64,000 nt of DNA, from positions 1 through 64,000 of the forward strand of contig SUTU01000010.1 of the NCBI GenBank assembly GCA_015152525.1, written 5' to 3'. This DNA is from Cyanobacteria bacterium SIG28. GTDB lineage: Bacteria; Cyanobacteriota; Vampirovibrionia; Gastranaerophilales; Gastranaerophilaceae. A model generated the notes under the pieces. It was given only the letters and a program-made list of their open reading frames with translations. It did no database searches and was not told the DNA's origin. Numbering within the stretch: position 1 is the first letter of the stretch; each line of letters begins with the position of its first letter. A program made the translations under genes and the position numbers. This document shows positions 46,581-54,821 of the stretch, piece after piece.

Positions 46581-47859
46581 CGTCTAATCCTCCCAATTCT
46601 TCCATTAAATCTTCCAAATCATCTATATCATCAACCTCGGTTTTGTCGGAAACAGTTTGTTCAATAGGTTGAAGGATTGGTTTAGGGTCGTTTCTATGAA
46701 TCCATTTTGTAATAGATGGCATAATTTTTTCCATAACTCTCGGATATGCCCAGTTTAATAATCCGCAAGAGAATGGCAAAGTAGCTAACGATACCAAAAT
46801 ACCCAGCTCATTTTTATATGTCTTAAATACTTTTTGGGCGTTTGCAGTATTTACTCTCAATAATTTCTTAACTTTTACGTTATGAAGTATTTCATCGTAT
46901 GTTTTTCCAAGGTTTTTAACAGAACTAAACGGTTTAAGATTTTCGGATTCTTCATAAAGCTTCATTGTTTCTAATTTATCTAAAATACTTTTTTGAATCT
47001 CTTTCTCTTTATCATTGTTGATTGCTTTTGCTGAAATAAATTCAATTGCCTCGTCTATATTTGTATATTTTTTAGCTAATTCTCTAATTTCAAATTTTGC
47101 TTTGCTCTCGACCTCTAAAGCATTTTCAATATTTTTTATCGCTCGATTTCTAATCTCTTCAGGCTGGATTTTTTTCTTCAGAAGTTTTTCGACTTTACGT
47201 TCCTTCATTCCGACGAACTCAGCCTCATGTGTCGCTCGATATTCTTTGCCAAGTTGTTTTCTGGCATCATTTAAAGCATCAATGTCTACTAAACTGTCTA
47301 TTGTAACATCTTTGCCTTTCATTTCGTTACGCAATTTTGCAAGCATTCTTTTTTCAGCAATGATTTGACGAGTTTCAACTTCAGCTTTAATTTGCTCTTT
47401 ATCAAATTCAGGGTGTTCAAGTTTAACAATGCGTTTTAAATAACCTTTATCAGGCATTGCACGTAAATCTGCTCTGTCAAATCCGCCGGTGCTGGCTTTT
47501 TTAGCTATCCAATTATTATAAGCCTTGTTTACACTAATTTGAGCGGCAACTGCAATAATTGCGGATATTGGTTGACGCATTGCAGAATACCATTTGGTTT
47601 CAGGTGTTTCTTTTGAGAACGGATTTCCTGCAATAAAAATTGGCGCAACAACCGCTGTTCCGCCTGCAGTAACTAAAGTATTCATAATTTCGCCGTCATT
47701 TTTGCCTAAATATATTAAAGCATTTGGAAGTTTTTTCATGTGTTTGGCAACTTCTTCATTAAGCTTATTCACATTAGGCTTAGCTTGAAACGCAGGCTTA
47801 CTTCCGGTTTCCGCCGCAATCTGATTATTTGCTACATTTGTTGACAAATAAACTTTCAT
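46573..47859 (-). CDS. Membrane-associated protein, cassette type A (copy 2)
   Basis: This unrecognised 428-residue protein carries GSKPAFQAKPN near the N-terminus, the local motif. Hydrophobic segments occur near 62-82, 95-110 and 350-370. They are separated by a long lysine/glutamate-rich helical region (about 120-330), which suggests a coiled, membrane-tethered protein. The acidic tail ends DDLEDLMEELGGLDDD. The first third resembles the 189-aa protein at 6993-7562, and it is coupled to a type B gene in the same way. Confidence 0.65.
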   Translation of the reverse strand: MKVYLSTNVANNQIAAETGSKPAFQAKPNVNKLNEEVAKHMKKLPNALIYLGKNDGEIMNTLVTAGGTAVVAPIFIAGNPFSKETPETKWYSAMRQPISAIIAVAAQISVNKAYNNWIAKKASTGGFDRADLRAMPDKGYLKRIVKLEHPEFDKEQIKAEVETRQIIAEKRMLAKLRNEMKGKDVTIDSLVDIDALNDARKQLGKEYRATHEAEFVGMKERKVEKLLKKKIQPEEIRNRAIKNIENALEVESKAKFEIRELAKKYTNIDEAIEFISAKAINNDKEKEIQKSILDKLETMKLYEESENLKPFSSVKNLGKTYDEILHNVKVKKLLRVNTANAQKVFKTYKNELGILVSLATLPFSCGLLNWAYPRVMEKIMPSITKWIHRNDPKPILQPIEQTVSDKTEVDDIDDLEDLMEELGGLDDD

Positions 47860-47992
47860 AATACACCACTAATCTTTTATATATTTAAGGTTGACCTTCT
47901 ATATATATAAACTGATTATCCTACAAAAATTTGCTAAAATCTAACATTTTATTAAGAAATGTAAAGATTTAAAAATATGCTTATATCGAGTT

Positions 47993-48291
47993 TATAATAC
48001 TTAATAAATTCCGCACCATGATTGACATTGAATCATGTTCATTCTACTATTAGGTTACTCTAGTCGAAATTTCTGCCGGATTTGACGGCTCAGAGGGTGG
48101 GATAAAAGGTCCCAGCTGAAATAAGGACTACAAGTTTAAAGTTTTTATGGAAGCAAAGACTTGTTTATCGCCACAAAAGCCGAAAGTTTGAAATTTGTTT
48201 AATAGTTTTAATCACTTGATTACTTAATTATTTAATCATTTTTTTAAATTAGGCTGAAGTAGAACTATAAAATAGGTAAAAGGAGAAAAAC
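47993..48291 (+). promoter_or_regulatory. rpsL promoter and long structured 5' leader
   Basis: TATAAT at 47993-47998 would start a leader of about 285 nt before rpsL. Pairable segments: ATGATT/AATCAT (48017-48035), TAGTC (about 48061) with GACTA (about 48128), GTCC/GGAC in the same block, and CAAGT/ACTTG (48130-48162). I recognise no riboswitch or known ribosomal-protein leader. It may be an autoregulatory leader or a small RNA. No ORF lies in the stretch. Confidence 0.4.
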
Positions 48292-48675
48292 ATGCCTACA
48301 ATTAACCAGTTAGTGCGTTCTGAACGTAAAAAACTAACAGACAAAACCAAATCACCGGCTCTTATGGATTGTCCACAAAGACGCGGTGTTTGTACAAGGG
48401 TTTACACAACAACCCCTAAAAAACCAAACTCAGCATTAAGAAAAGTTGCCAGAGTTAGACTTACTAACGGATTTGAAGTAACTTCATACATCCCTGGTAT
48501 CGGACACAACTTACAAGAACACAGTGTTGTTCTAATCAGAGGCGGAAGGGTAAAAGACCTTCCGGGTGTAAGATATCACATCGTTCGTGGTACTTTAGAT
48601 ACAGCAGGTGTTGCTAACAGAACACAAAGCCGTTCTAAATATGGTGCTAAGAGAGCTAAAGGAGGTAAGAAATAA
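48292..48675 (+). CDS. rpsL: 30S ribosomal protein S12
   Basis: The 127-residue protein is standard S12: [13 protein letters not shown] at the start, [18 protein letters not shown] around the decoding-site loop (the Lys targeted by streptomycin-resistance mutations is in TPKKPNSA) and [13 protein letters not shown] at the second loop. AAAGGAG precedes the ATG. The stop overlaps the rpsG start by one base (TAATG). The common downstream genes fusA and tuf do not follow. Confidence 0.98.
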   Translation: MPTINQLVRSERKKLTDKTKSPALMDCPQRRGVCTRVYTTTPKKPNSALRKVARVRLTNGFEVTSYIPGIGHNLQEHSVVLIRGGRVKDLPGVRYHIVRGTLDTAGVANRTQSRSKYGAKRAKGGKK

Positions 48676-49145
48676 TGTCTAGAAGATCTAAACCGGAAAG
48701 AAGAATTCCTGTAGCTGACCCTATTTATAACAGTGTTGACGTATCTAAATTTATCAACCGTGTTATGAGACGTGGTAAAAAATCATTAGCAGAAAGAATT
48801 TTCTACGCTACAATTGAAAGAATTAAAGAAAGAACAAACGAAAATGGCTTGGAAATTTTCCAAAAAGCGTTAACAAATGCAACTCCATTATTGGAAGTAA
48901 AAGCTAGACGTATTGGTGGTTCAACTTACCAAGTGCCTATTGATGTTAAACCTGATAGAGGTTTTGCTCTTGCTTCTTCTTGGTTAATTGCAGCTGCTAA
49001 AAACAGAGGCGGAAAATCATTCGTTGAAAAACTTACTAACGAATTAATCGATGCTTCAAACGGAACCGGTGCAGCATGTAAAAAACGTGAAGACACTCAC
49101 AGAATGGCAGAAGCTAACAAAGCGTTTGCTCATTACAGATATTAA
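48675..49145 (+). CDS. rpsG: 30S ribosomal protein S7
   Basis: The 156-residue protein matches S7, which nucleates assembly of the 30S head: SRRSKPERRIPVADPIYNS, FINRVMRRGKKSLAERI, VKARRIGGSTYQVP and the C-terminal KKREDTHRMAEANKAFAHYRY. It is co-translated with rpsL. A strong terminator follows immediately, so the str operon here is only rpsL-rpsG. Confidence 0.98.
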   Translation: MSRRSKPERRIPVADPIYNSVDVSKFINRVMRRGKKSLAERIFYATIERIKERTNENGLEIFQKALTNATPLLEVKARRIGGSTYQVPIDVKPDRGFALASSWLIAAAKNRGGKSFVEKLTNELIDASNGTGAACKKREDTHRMAEANKAFAHYRY

Positions 49146-49166
49146 TATTTTAATTAATATAGTTTT

Positions 49167-49203
49167 AAACAGGTGGTTCAAGATATTGAACCACCTGTTT
49201 TTT
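49167..49203 (+). terminator. Rho-independent terminator of rpsL-rpsG
   Basis: AACAGGTGGTTCA pairs with TGAACCACCTGTT, followed by T6. Confidence 0.88.
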
Positions 49204-49232
49204 AATATTTGTAACAATTTTGTAAAATTTAT

Positions 49233-49260
49233 TAAAGTTATTACACAAAACTGCCGTTAT
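49233..49260 (+). promoter_or_regulatory. Candidate sigma-28 promoter
   Basis: TAAAGTTA (49233-49240), 12 bp, GCCGTTAT (49253-49260), close to the FliA consensus but with a spacer one base longer. TTGTAACA lies 25 bp before the -35 box. Confidence 0.55.
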
Positions 49261-49278
49261 ATAAATTAAGGTGAAAAT

Positions 49279-50880
49279 ATGATTATTAACGGTAAGATAG
49301 TAGATTTTAGACAACTGGCTGAAGAACTTAATCTTGAAGATTTACAACTTGGTAACGACAAAGAGTTACTAAGTATATTTTCACAGTTTGATGATGGTGA
49401 TAAAAAATTAAATAAAAAAGAGTTGGAAAAAATATTTAATGTATTTCAAAGTCTTGATAATCAAGATGATGGCTATGAAGGTTTGTTAACAAGAGGAGAA
49501 CTAGAAGTTGGTGCGACAAAACTTGGAACAAACAGAAATGTCTTAATAAAATTTATTGAAAAAGTAACCGGTGCTAATACAAAATTTTTGGCAAGCTCGA
49601 TTGTTAATCAAATAAAAGATGCTAGCTGGTTCCGCAATACAGAGAAAGTTTTATCTAAAATTAACAAAAATAATGTTATGGATATTATTGATGAATATGA
49701 CAAGCAAACAAATGAATCTTTGGTTGACGGCATTGACCAAGAAGCTTTTCTTGATATTAATGATGTAAAAAAATATATTTGTAAACCTTTAGCTGATTGT
49801 GCTAAAGAATTTGGAATTGAGTTCGATTATGAGAATATTGATGATTTAAGCGCTTTAAAAAGTCTTATTAATAAAACAAAAGAGGATATAAAAACTAAGA
49901 CTTCAAATGTTTGTCAAACAGTTGTAACAGAAGAAAACGGTTATATTCATGAAAAAGAGATTATCAATTTTAATGGTAAAAGAACAGAAGCAGAGTTAAT
50001 TAAAGATGAAAATGGCAAGTTATTAACTGACACTTTGACAAGTTATACAGAAAGTGAAAGCGGTGTTGTAACAGTTGCAACAAAAAAAATAAGTTATTTT
50101 AAAAACAATTATAAAGAATTAAATTTAAGTTATCAGTATTCCCAAACAGGTATAGAAGATTATATTATAAAAAACTCATATGGTAATAAGTTTAAAAATA
50201 TTCGTGCACTTAAATCGAAAGATCCTGCAAGTTGTACGCAAGAAGAACAAAAATTAATTAAACAATTTGATGATTTGATTAAATATGTAATAGAAGTTGG
50301 TAATGAATACGGCGTTGACCCTAATTTTATTGTTGCTATTATTCATCAAGAAACAACGTTTGACGGAATGAGTGAAAGAGTAACTGGCAACAGTGGTAAA
50401 GGTTATATGCAAGTAACAGGCGCACCTATCAGAAACTATTTGGGTTGCACAAAGGCTGATTATAAAAATAATATTTATGTTTACAAAGAAAAATATAAAG
50501 ATCAAATTTATGGCCATGAAATGAAAGAGCTTTTAAAATCAAGAGGTTTTGACCCAGATAAAGCTACTAATGACAAAGAAAAAGAAAGATTGGCTAAAGA
50601 TATTTTAAATTATTTAATTAAGAATAAAGATGCAGATTTTAATATTAGATTGGGAGCATTAATTTTAAGAGATTACCAAAATGATATAACTAATGATAAT
50701 GGTAATATTAAGGAAACTGCATTTGATTATAACGGTAACCCTGTTTTGCAAGATAAGTATTCCAGAGAAGTTAGAGATTATTACAATACAATACGAAAAG
50801 ATAGTATTCCTGAAGAAGAAAGAGTAGATACAACTTATAAACATACGATCAATAAATATGACAAGATTCTTAAAGAATAG
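49279..50880 (+). CDS. EF-hand-like plus lytic transglycosylase-like (SLT) protein
   Basis: The 533-residue protein has N-terminal acidic EF-hand-like loops (DDGDKKLNKKEL near 35; DNQDDGYEGLLTRGELE near 58). Its C-terminal domain resembles soluble lytic transglycosylases: EYGVDPNFIVAIIHQETTF, with the likely catalytic Glu in HQET, and GNSGKGYMQVTG. Such enzymes cut peptidoglycan. No signal peptide is seen, so export would need another route, as with flagellar or secretion-apparatus transglycosylases. The sigma-28-type promoter fits that idea. Middle region (about 200-320) is unassigned. Confidence 0.75.
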   Translation: MIINGKIVDFRQLAEELNLEDLQLGNDKELLSIFSQFDDGDKKLNKKELEKIFNVFQSLDNQDDGYEGLLTRGELEVGATKLGTNRNVLIKFIEKVTGANTKFLASSIVNQIKDASWFRNTEKVLSKINKNNVMDIIDEYDKQTNESLVDGIDQEAFLDINDVKKYICKPLADCAKEFGIEFDYENIDDLSALKSLINKTKEDIKTKTSNVCQTVVTEENGYIHEKEIINFNGKRTEAELIKDENGKLLTDTLTSYTESESGVVTVATKKISYFKNNYKELNLSYQYSQTGIEDYIIKNSYGNKFKNIRALKSKDPASCTQEEQKLIKQFDDLIKYVIEVGNEYGVDPNFIVAIIHQETTFDGMSERVTGNSGKGYMQVTGAPIRNYLGCTKADYKNNIYVYKEKYKDQIYGHEMKELLKSRGFDPDKATNDKEKERLAKDILNYLIKNKDADFNIRLGALILRDYQNDITNDNGNIKETAFDYNGNPVLQDKYSREVRDYYNTIRKDSIPEEERVDTTYKHTINKYDKILKE

Positions 50881-50903
50881 ATATGCTATAATAATTAGTA
50901 TCT

Positions 50904-51647
50904 ATGTCAAATGTTTTAGGAAAGATACACTCTATAGAAACTTGCGGTACTGTTGACGGTCCCGGAATTCGTTTTGTAGTCTTTTTCCAAGGCTGTCCTA
51001 TGCGATGTTTGTATTGTCATAATCCTGACAGTTGGAATTTGAGTTCTGAAAATCTATATTCTGTTGAAGAAATTTTAGAACAATATGAAGGCGTTAAGGA
51101 GTTTTGCAAAGGAGGAATTACCGTAACAGGTGGCGAACCTCTTGTGCAGATAGATTTTTTGACAGAACTTTTTAGACAAGCTAAGGGAAAAAATATTCAT
51201 ACTGCATTGGATACTTCAGGAATTTTATTTGACAAAAATAATACTAATAAAATTGACGAACTTTTAAAATATACTGATTTAGTGCTTTTAGATATTAAAC
51301 ATATTGATAATGAAGAGCATATAAAGCTTACAAAGCATTCGAATAAAAATGTTTTAGAATTTGCTCAATATTTATCGGAAAATAATATCCCTGTTTGGAT
51401 AAGGCATGTTGTTGTTCCTGAAATAACCTATAAAGAAGAATATTTAACTCAATTAGGCGAATTTCTTGCTTGTTTGAAAAATATTAAAGCGTTGGATGTT
51501 CTTCCATATCACGATATGGCAAAGAGTAAATACAAAGAATTGGGATTGGATTATCAACTGGAAAATATTCCTCAATTAACAAAAGATGAAGCCATAAATG
51601 CAAGAAACATTATTGTAAAAGCTATAAAACGAACAAAACAAGCCTAA
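50904..51647 (+). CDS. pflA: Pyruvate formate-lyase activating enzyme (radical SAM)
   Basis: The 247-residue radical SAM enzyme installs the glycyl radical on pyruvate formate-lyase. The CxxxCxxC cluster is in FQGCPMRCLYCHNPDSW. GGITVTGGEPL is the S-adenosylmethionine-binding GGE motif. LDVLPYHDMAKSKYKELG is typical of the PflA C-terminus. No pflB is adjacent, so another glycyl-radical enzyme could be the partner. A TATAAT box lies about 12 bp before the ATG, leaving a very short leader. Confidence 0.92.
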   Translation: MSNVLGKIHSIETCGTVDGPGIRFVVFFQGCPMRCLYCHNPDSWNLSSENLYSVEEILEQYEGVKEFCKGGITVTGGEPLVQIDFLTELFRQAKGKNIHTALDTSGILFDKNNTNKIDELLKYTDLVLLDIKHIDNEEHIKLTKHSNKNVLEFAQYLSENNIPVWIRHVVVPEITYKEEYLTQLGEFLACLKNIKALDVLPYHDMAKSKYKELGLDYQLENIPQLTKDEAINARNIIVKAIKRTKQA

Positions 51648-51731
51648 GTAAAGAATATATAAAGGCTTGTAAAAAATATGCTAAACTAGAGATATACAGA
51701 ATAGTGGTTAGTTTTATAGGAGAGGAAAAAT

Positions 51732-52853
51732 ATGATGATACCTATTTTAGATTCAAAAAGACAATACGCAAAAATTGGTGCAGAAGTTGAAAAAGCAGTT
51801 TGTGAAGTTCTTCGCTCAGGCTCTTATATTTTAGGACCAAATTGTAAAGCGTTAGAAACAGAACTTGCAAAATACATAGGTTGTAACTATACAGTAACAC
51901 TAAACTCAGGTACTGACGCTCTACACCTAGCTCTTAGAGCTTTAGATATAGGTGCTGGAGATGAAGTTATTACAACAGCATTTACTTTTGTAGCAACAAC
52001 AGAAGCAATTGGTATCGTTGGCGCTCATCCTGTATTTGCAGATATTAATCCGGATACATTTAATATTGACCCGGCAAGTATTGAAGCAGCAATTACTCCT
52101 CGTACAAAAGCAATTATACCTGTTCATTTATATGGTCAACCTTGTGATATGGATGCAATTATGGATATTGCAAAACGTCATAACTTATACGTTATTGAAG
52201 ATTGTTGCCAAGCAATTGGTGCATTATATAAAGGTAAAATGGTTGGTACATTCGGTGATATCGGATGTTTCAGCTTCTATCCAACCAAAAACTTAGGTGG
52301 TATGGGTGATGGCGGTTTAATCTCCGTAAACTCAGAAAATCTTAAAAATAGAATTATTGCTTTAAGAAACCATGGTGGTGCAGTTAGATATTATCACGAT
52401 GAAATCGGTGTAAACTCTCGCCTTGATGAAATTCAAGCAGCTATATTGAGAATTAAATTAAACTATATTGACGAATGGAATTCTGCAAGACGTGATCATG
52501 CAAAAACTTATAACGAATTATTTGCAGGCTGTGCTGATGTTATTACACCATCAGAATTAGATGATACATATTGTGTTTATCACCAATATACTGTAAAAAT
52601 TCCTAACAGAGATAATATTCACAAGATGTTGCAAGAAGCAGGAATTGGTGCAATGCTTTATTATCCTGTACCTTTACACTTGCAAAAAGTTCATTCACAT
52701 CTTGGATTTACTAAAGGTATGTTACCTCATACTGAAAAGAATACTGAGCTTGTTATTTCGCTTCCAATGTTCCCTGAATTGACATTAGAAGAACAAAAAA
52801 CAGTTGCATCAACATTGATTAGCTGTATTGAAAAATCAAAAGCATTAGTATAA
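51732..52853 (+). CDS. DegT/DnrJ/EryC1/StrS-family sugar aminotransferase
   Basis: The 373-residue PLP enzyme aminates nucleotide-linked keto-sugars for surface polysaccharide or related products. The PLP-Lys lies in FSFYPTKNLGGMGDGG, with NSGTDALHLALRAL, VIEDCCQAIGALY and the substrate loop GVNSRLDEIQAAIL. GGAGAGG precedes the ATG. It is monocistronic. Substrate is not deducible. Confidence 0.92.
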   Translation: MMIPILDSKRQYAKIGAEVEKAVCEVLRSGSYILGPNCKALETELAKYIGCNYTVTLNSGTDALHLALRALDIGAGDEVITTAFTFVATTEAIGIVGAHPVFADINPDTFNIDPASIEAAITPRTKAIIPVHLYGQPCDMDAIMDIAKRHNLYVIEDCCQAIGALYKGKMVGTFGDIGCFSFYPTKNLGGMGDGGLISVNSENLKNRIIALRNHGGAVRYYHDEIGVNSRLDEIQAAILRIKLNYIDEWNSARRDHAKTYNELFAGCADVITPSELDDTYCVYHQYTVKIPNRDNIHKMLQEAGIGAMLYYPVPLHLQKVHSHLGFTKGMLPHTEKNTELVISLPMFPELTLEEQKTVASTLISCIEKSKALV

Positions 52854-52869
52854 TTTTAAATTTTCATGC

Positions 52870-52899
52870 AAAAAGCCGGTTTTTAAAAACCGGCTTTTT
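52870..52899 (+). terminator. Rho-independent terminator
   Basis: AAAAAGCCGGTTT pairs with AAACCGGCTTTTT just after the aminotransferase gene. Confidence 0.85.
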
Positions 52900-52948
52900 C
52901 TATTTATTATTAAATCATTAATATTTGTAACAATCTTTCAAAATAGAT

Positions 52949-52975
52949 TAAAGTTTCAAGAAAATTTGCCGATAT
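52949..52975 (+). promoter_or_regulatory. Sigma-28 (FliA-type) promoter
   Basis: TAAAGTTT (52949-52956), 11 bp, GCCGATAT (52968-52975). The -35 box and spacing are exact and the -10 differs only at the next-to-last base. TTGTAACA lies 24 bp upstream of the -35. Confidence 0.8.
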
Positions 52976-53007
52976 ATTTATTACCAAGACTAAAGGATGT
53001 GTGTGTC

Positions 53008-53514
53008 ATGACAGGTAATATTAATCCGGCGAGTAATCATTTTCGTATAAGTATTGCGATTGATTATGAATACCAACAAATTATAAAAAGGCTTGAACAA
53101 TATGGTATTAAACCCAGTGGAAATAAATACCATGACAAAATGGTTTTGCATAGAATTGAACTTCAAGAAGCTAAAAACGAAAACTGTGTAACTAATAAAT
53201 TTTTAACTGTAACCCAACAAGAACAGCAAAGAATACAAGATAAGAAAAAAGAAAAAAAGAAGGAAATAAACCCTGAAATTGATTACGAGAGTGCTAAAGG
53301 TCAAAAAATACTAGGTGAACAAATTATGCTTGCAATTCAGATGAAGGAGGAAGAAAAAAAACGAATTGCCCAAAAAGATAAAGAAGAAAGAATTAAACAA
53401 GCAAAATTTGAAGAAAAATTAGAAGATGAAGAAAGGATTGCTCAAAAAGCGATTGAAGAGGCTGATAACGATTTGCATAAAAAAGTTCGTGATATAAATC
53501 CGTTTTTACAGTAA
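53008..53514 (+). CDS. Charged coiled-coil hypothetical protein under a sigma-28 promoter
   Basis: The start is taken at ATG 53008 (MTGNINPASNHFRI). The in-frame ATG at 52966 lies inside the promoter and cannot be transcribed from it. The 168-residue protein has a globular N-terminal part (to about 70). A very long lysine/glutamate/glutamine-rich helix (about 75-160) then ends RDINPFLQ. It has no signal peptide or membrane segment. The size and highly charged helix recall FliJ-type or other secretion-apparatus stalk proteins, but no motif proves it. Confidence 0.6.
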   Translation: MTGNINPASNHFRISIAIDYEYQQIIKRLEQYGIKPSGNKYHDKMVLHRIELQEAKNENCVTNKFLTVTQQEQQRIQDKKKEKKKEINPEIDYESAKGQKILGEQIMLAIQMKEEEKKRIAQKDKEERIKQAKFEEKLEDEERIAQKAIEEADNDLHKKVRDINPFLQ

Positions 53515-53564
53515 ATAAAGAAAAGCAGATATTTTAAAAAGTGTTTTTATGCAATAATATTTGC

Positions 53565-54374
53565 ATGGTTAGAGAATTTGATTTTTATATTGTACCAACA
53601 CCGATTGGAAATATTCAGGATATAACGCTTAGGGCAATAGAAATTCTTAAAAGCGTTGATTTGATTGCTTGTGAGGATACTCGTGTTACTCAAAAACTCT
53701 TAAATCATTATGAAATTAAGACAAAATGTATTTCTTATCATAAATACAATGAGTGTGAACGAGTAGAATTTTTCTTGAAAGAATTATCAGAAGGCAAAAA
53801 AATAGCACTTGTTTCTGATGCCGGTACACCTTTGATCTGTGATCCCGGTGAGATTATTGTTTCGGCATTAATAGAAGCCGGTTATTCGATAACATCATTA
53901 CCCGGAGCTTGTGCTGTAACAACATTTTTATCAGAAATCCCAAGAAATGGCGAGCAGTTTACCTTTATCGGATTTATACCAAGAACAGAAAACCAGATAA
54001 CAGAAGTTGCAAAGAAATATGCAGGAAGTGATTTTGTTTTCTATGATTCACCCGAGCGAATTTTAAAAACATTAAAAATTATTCAAAAGGTTAGAGGTGA
54101 AGTTAAAATAGCACTTGGACGAGAATTATCAAAATTGTTTGAAGAAGTTGTTGTAAATAATATTTCAGAAGTTATAAAGCATTTTGAAACAGGTATAAAA
54201 GGCGAAATTGTTTGTATGGTTTATGCCGATAAAAAAACAGACGATTTTGAAATGGAATTTAGAATAAAAGAGCTTAAATCTAAAGGATATAAGGATAAGG
54301 ATATCTCGATTATATTATCAACATTATTCAAATATAATAAAAATGAAGTTTATAAAAAAAGCCTAGAGGGGTAG
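53565..54374 (+). CDS. rsmI: 16S rRNA (cytidine-1402-2'-O)-methyltransferase
   Basis: RsmI methylates C1402 in the decoding centre. The start at 53565 (MVREFDFYIVPTPIGN) is preferred: the family normally opens a few residues before VPTPIGN, and a TAATAT box lies 7 bp upstream with no ribosome site, implying a leaderless mRNA. Family motifs: DLIACEDTRVTQKLL, LVSDAGTPLICDPG, SLPGACAVTTFLS, FIGFIPR and FYDSPERI. The 269-residue length fits. The 3' end runs into a tandem-repeat array. Confidence 0.95.
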   Translation: MVREFDFYIVPTPIGNIQDITLRAIEILKSVDLIACEDTRVTQKLLNHYEIKTKCISYHKYNECERVEFFLKELSEGKKIALVSDAGTPLICDPGEIIVSALIEAGYSITSLPGACAVTTFLSEIPRNGEQFTFIGFIPRTENQITEVAKKYAGSDFVFYDSPERILKTLKIIQKVRGEVKIALGRELSKLFEEVVVNNISEVIKHFETGIKGEIVCMVYADKKTDDFEMEFRIKELKSKGYKDKDISIILSTLFKYNKNEVYKKSLEG

Positions 54375-54384
54375 GGGTAGGGGT

Positions 54385-54649
54385 AAATGTAAGGGTTGGT
54401 TGGTGAAAACTACTAACTTCCGGTCATCTTTGAGGGCAAATGTAAGGGTTGGTTGGTGAAAACTACTAACTTCCAGTCATTATTGAGGGTAAATGTAAGG
54501 ATTGGTTAGTGAAAACTACTAACTTCCGGTCATTATTGAGGGCAAATGTAAGGGTTGGTTGGTGAAAACTACTAACTTCCGGTCATCTTTGAGGGTAAAT
54601 GTAGGGGTTGGTTGGTGAAAACTACTAACTTTCAGTCATCTTTGAGGGC
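54385..54649 (+). repeat. Five 53-bp tandem repeats encoding a hairpin
   Basis: Copies start at 54385, 54438, 54491, 54544 and 54597, with a sixth beginning at 54650 and decaying at once. Each unit contains GTTGGTGAAAACTACTAAC, whose ends can pair as RNA (GUUGGU with ACUAAC). The third copy reads GTTAGT, turning a G-U pair into A-U. The 53-bp period is not a multiple of three and no frame stays open. A GGGGTAGGGGTAGGGGT stretch precedes the array. The array sits between rsmI and a sigma-28 promoter. Confidence 0.9.
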
Positions 54650-54749
54650 AAATAAAAAAGCTGGTCGGTAAGACTACAAGCCTAAATAGTACTGTTTTAA
54701 AATACTTCAGTATACTTGTAACAGTTTGTAAACATTTGTTATAAAATCC

Positions 54750-54776
54750 TAAAGTTTTTTCAAAAAATGCCGATAT
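54750..54776 (+). promoter_or_regulatory. Sigma-28 (FliA-type) promoter
   Basis: TAAAGTTT (54750-54757), 11 bp, GCCGATAT (54769-54776). The -35 and spacing are exact. TTGTAACA lies 34 bp upstream of the -35. Confidence 0.8.
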
Positions 54777-54821
54777 ATATAATACGGCAGATAGATAGAT
54801 TTTGGAAAGGACAGTCAGGAT

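Noticed and set aside
51732..52853. Start of a polysaccharide biosynthesis cluster
   Set aside because: Only the single aminotransferase is present, with its own terminator; neighbours are unrelated.
54385..54649. CRISPR array
   Set aside because: The 53-bp units are directly abutting with no variable spacers, and no cas genes are nearby.
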